A stretch of 64,000 nucleotides of DNA from an uncultured bacterium. GTDB lineage: Bacteria > Bacteroidota > Bacteroidia > Bacteroidales > Bacteroidaceae. This document shows, piece after piece, positions 63,634 through 64,000 of this stretch (position 1 is the stretch's first letter; every line of letters starts with the position of its first letter). The stretch spans positions 51,034-115,033 of the forward strand of contig CAJMMQ010000004.1 in assembly GCA_905214625.1 (NCBI GenBank), given 5' to 3'. The notes beneath the pieces were generated by a model, which searched no databases, was not told the origin of the DNA, and worked only from the letters and a program-made list of their open reading frames with translations. The position numbers were made by a program, and so were the translations under genes.

Positions 63634-64000
63634 CACCCCGTCATCCCGGGCTTGACCCGGGATCCATGTTCCGTCCCCATGGTTGTTTTCTGGGCCCCGC
63701 ATCAAGTGCGGGGTGACGGTTTGTGTGCGCACGCTTTTAACCATGTTGCATGCCTACCGTTCCACCCCGTCATCCCGAGCTTGACCCGGGACCCATGTTT
63801 CGTCCGCATGGTTGTTTTCTGGGCCCCGCATCAAGTGCGGGGTGACGGTTTGTGTGCGCACGCTTTTAACCATGTTGCATGCCTACCGTTCCACCCTCGT
63901 CATCCCGGGCTCGACCCGGGATCCATGTTCCGTCCCCATGGTGTGTTCTGGGCCCCGCATCAAGTGCGGGGTGACGGTTTGTGTGCGCACGCTTTTAACC
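63634..64000. repeat. 129-bp tandem repeat, at least 2.8 copies, running past the window end
   Basis: Copies start at 63634, 63763 and 63892. Each contains two palindromes, CCCGGG-(CTTGA)-CCCGGG-like and CCCCGCA-(TCAAG)-TGCGGGG, and then a TTTGTGTGCGCACGCTTTTAAC segment. Copy 2 differs at a few positions (CCCGAGC, GACCC, TCGTCCGCATG) and copy 3 by a one-base insertion and a short deletion. The GC-rich palindromes stand out from the surrounding base composition. Confidence 0.9.

Overview
The window reads as chromosomal DNA of a Bacteroidales bacterium, most likely Prevotellaceae. The basis is the type of promoter (TTTG, a 19-20 base gap, then TAnnTTTG), the near absence of Shine-Dalgarno sites, several TonB-dependent receptors, lipoproteins with Bacteroidota-type lipoboxes, and families largely confined to this group (DUF3316-like, DUF6660-like, C-terminal tails of the type seen on type IX secretion cargo). 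The species call is inference. No insertion sequence, prophage or CRISPR array was seen.

Layout. 1-5 kb: the 3' end of a TrkH potassium transporter, a two-gene AAA ATPase plus DUF4435 (TOPRIM-like) cassette with the order of PARIS-type phage defence, an EamA exporter and cysK. 5-10 kb: a small Cys-rich secreted protein with a TonB receptor, then dnaK behind an unusual sigma-54-like promoter. 10-17.5 kb: a 1634-residue exonuclease-RecQ-UvrD fusion and a uroporphyrinogen-decarboxylase-like/L-rhamnose mutarotase fusion, the latter flanked by perfect 36-bp direct repeats, then a small lipoprotein. 18-24 kb: a FabK/NMO flavoprotein, a MATE exporter, a candidate free-standing ncRNA of about 300 nt with a repeated AGGTA motif, an FKBP lipoprotein and glyS. 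24-30 kb: parC, a DUF3316-like barrel protein, an S41 protease and an ABC ATPase, all overlapping. 30-36 kb: a two-component system, then mgtA and an outer-membrane protein; four hexamers at exactly 11-bp spacing upstream of mgtA look like the response-regulator site. 37-45 kb: a DUF362 protein, a structured leader, a TonB receptor, then tatA-tatC followed directly by two iron-sulphur redox proteins that carry twin-arginine motifs, DUF1893 and an ECF S component. 45-49 kb: a second small-Cys-rich/TonB receptor island ending in an HMA protein with a metallothionein-like tail, probably copper handling. 49-58 kb: two secreted coiled-coil proteins with cohesin-like domains, the larger (2160 residues) also with a dockerin-like pair. 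58.6-63.2 kb: a LytTR regulator and the cobalamin genes cobQ-cobD-cbiB. 63.4-64 kb: tRNA-Leu(UAG), then a 129-bp tandem repeat running off the window.

The most unusual structure that no gene explains is a dispersed family of intergenic arrays built from degenerate 22-bp units (TTTT near unit position 5, a CAAAA-like run near position 15). Six arrays are seen, at about 5.1, 17.7, 23.8, 36.3, 45.2 and 58.4 kb. Second is the AGGTA-rich ncRNA candidate at 20.57-20.87 kb. All functions here come from reading the sequence; no database search was run.
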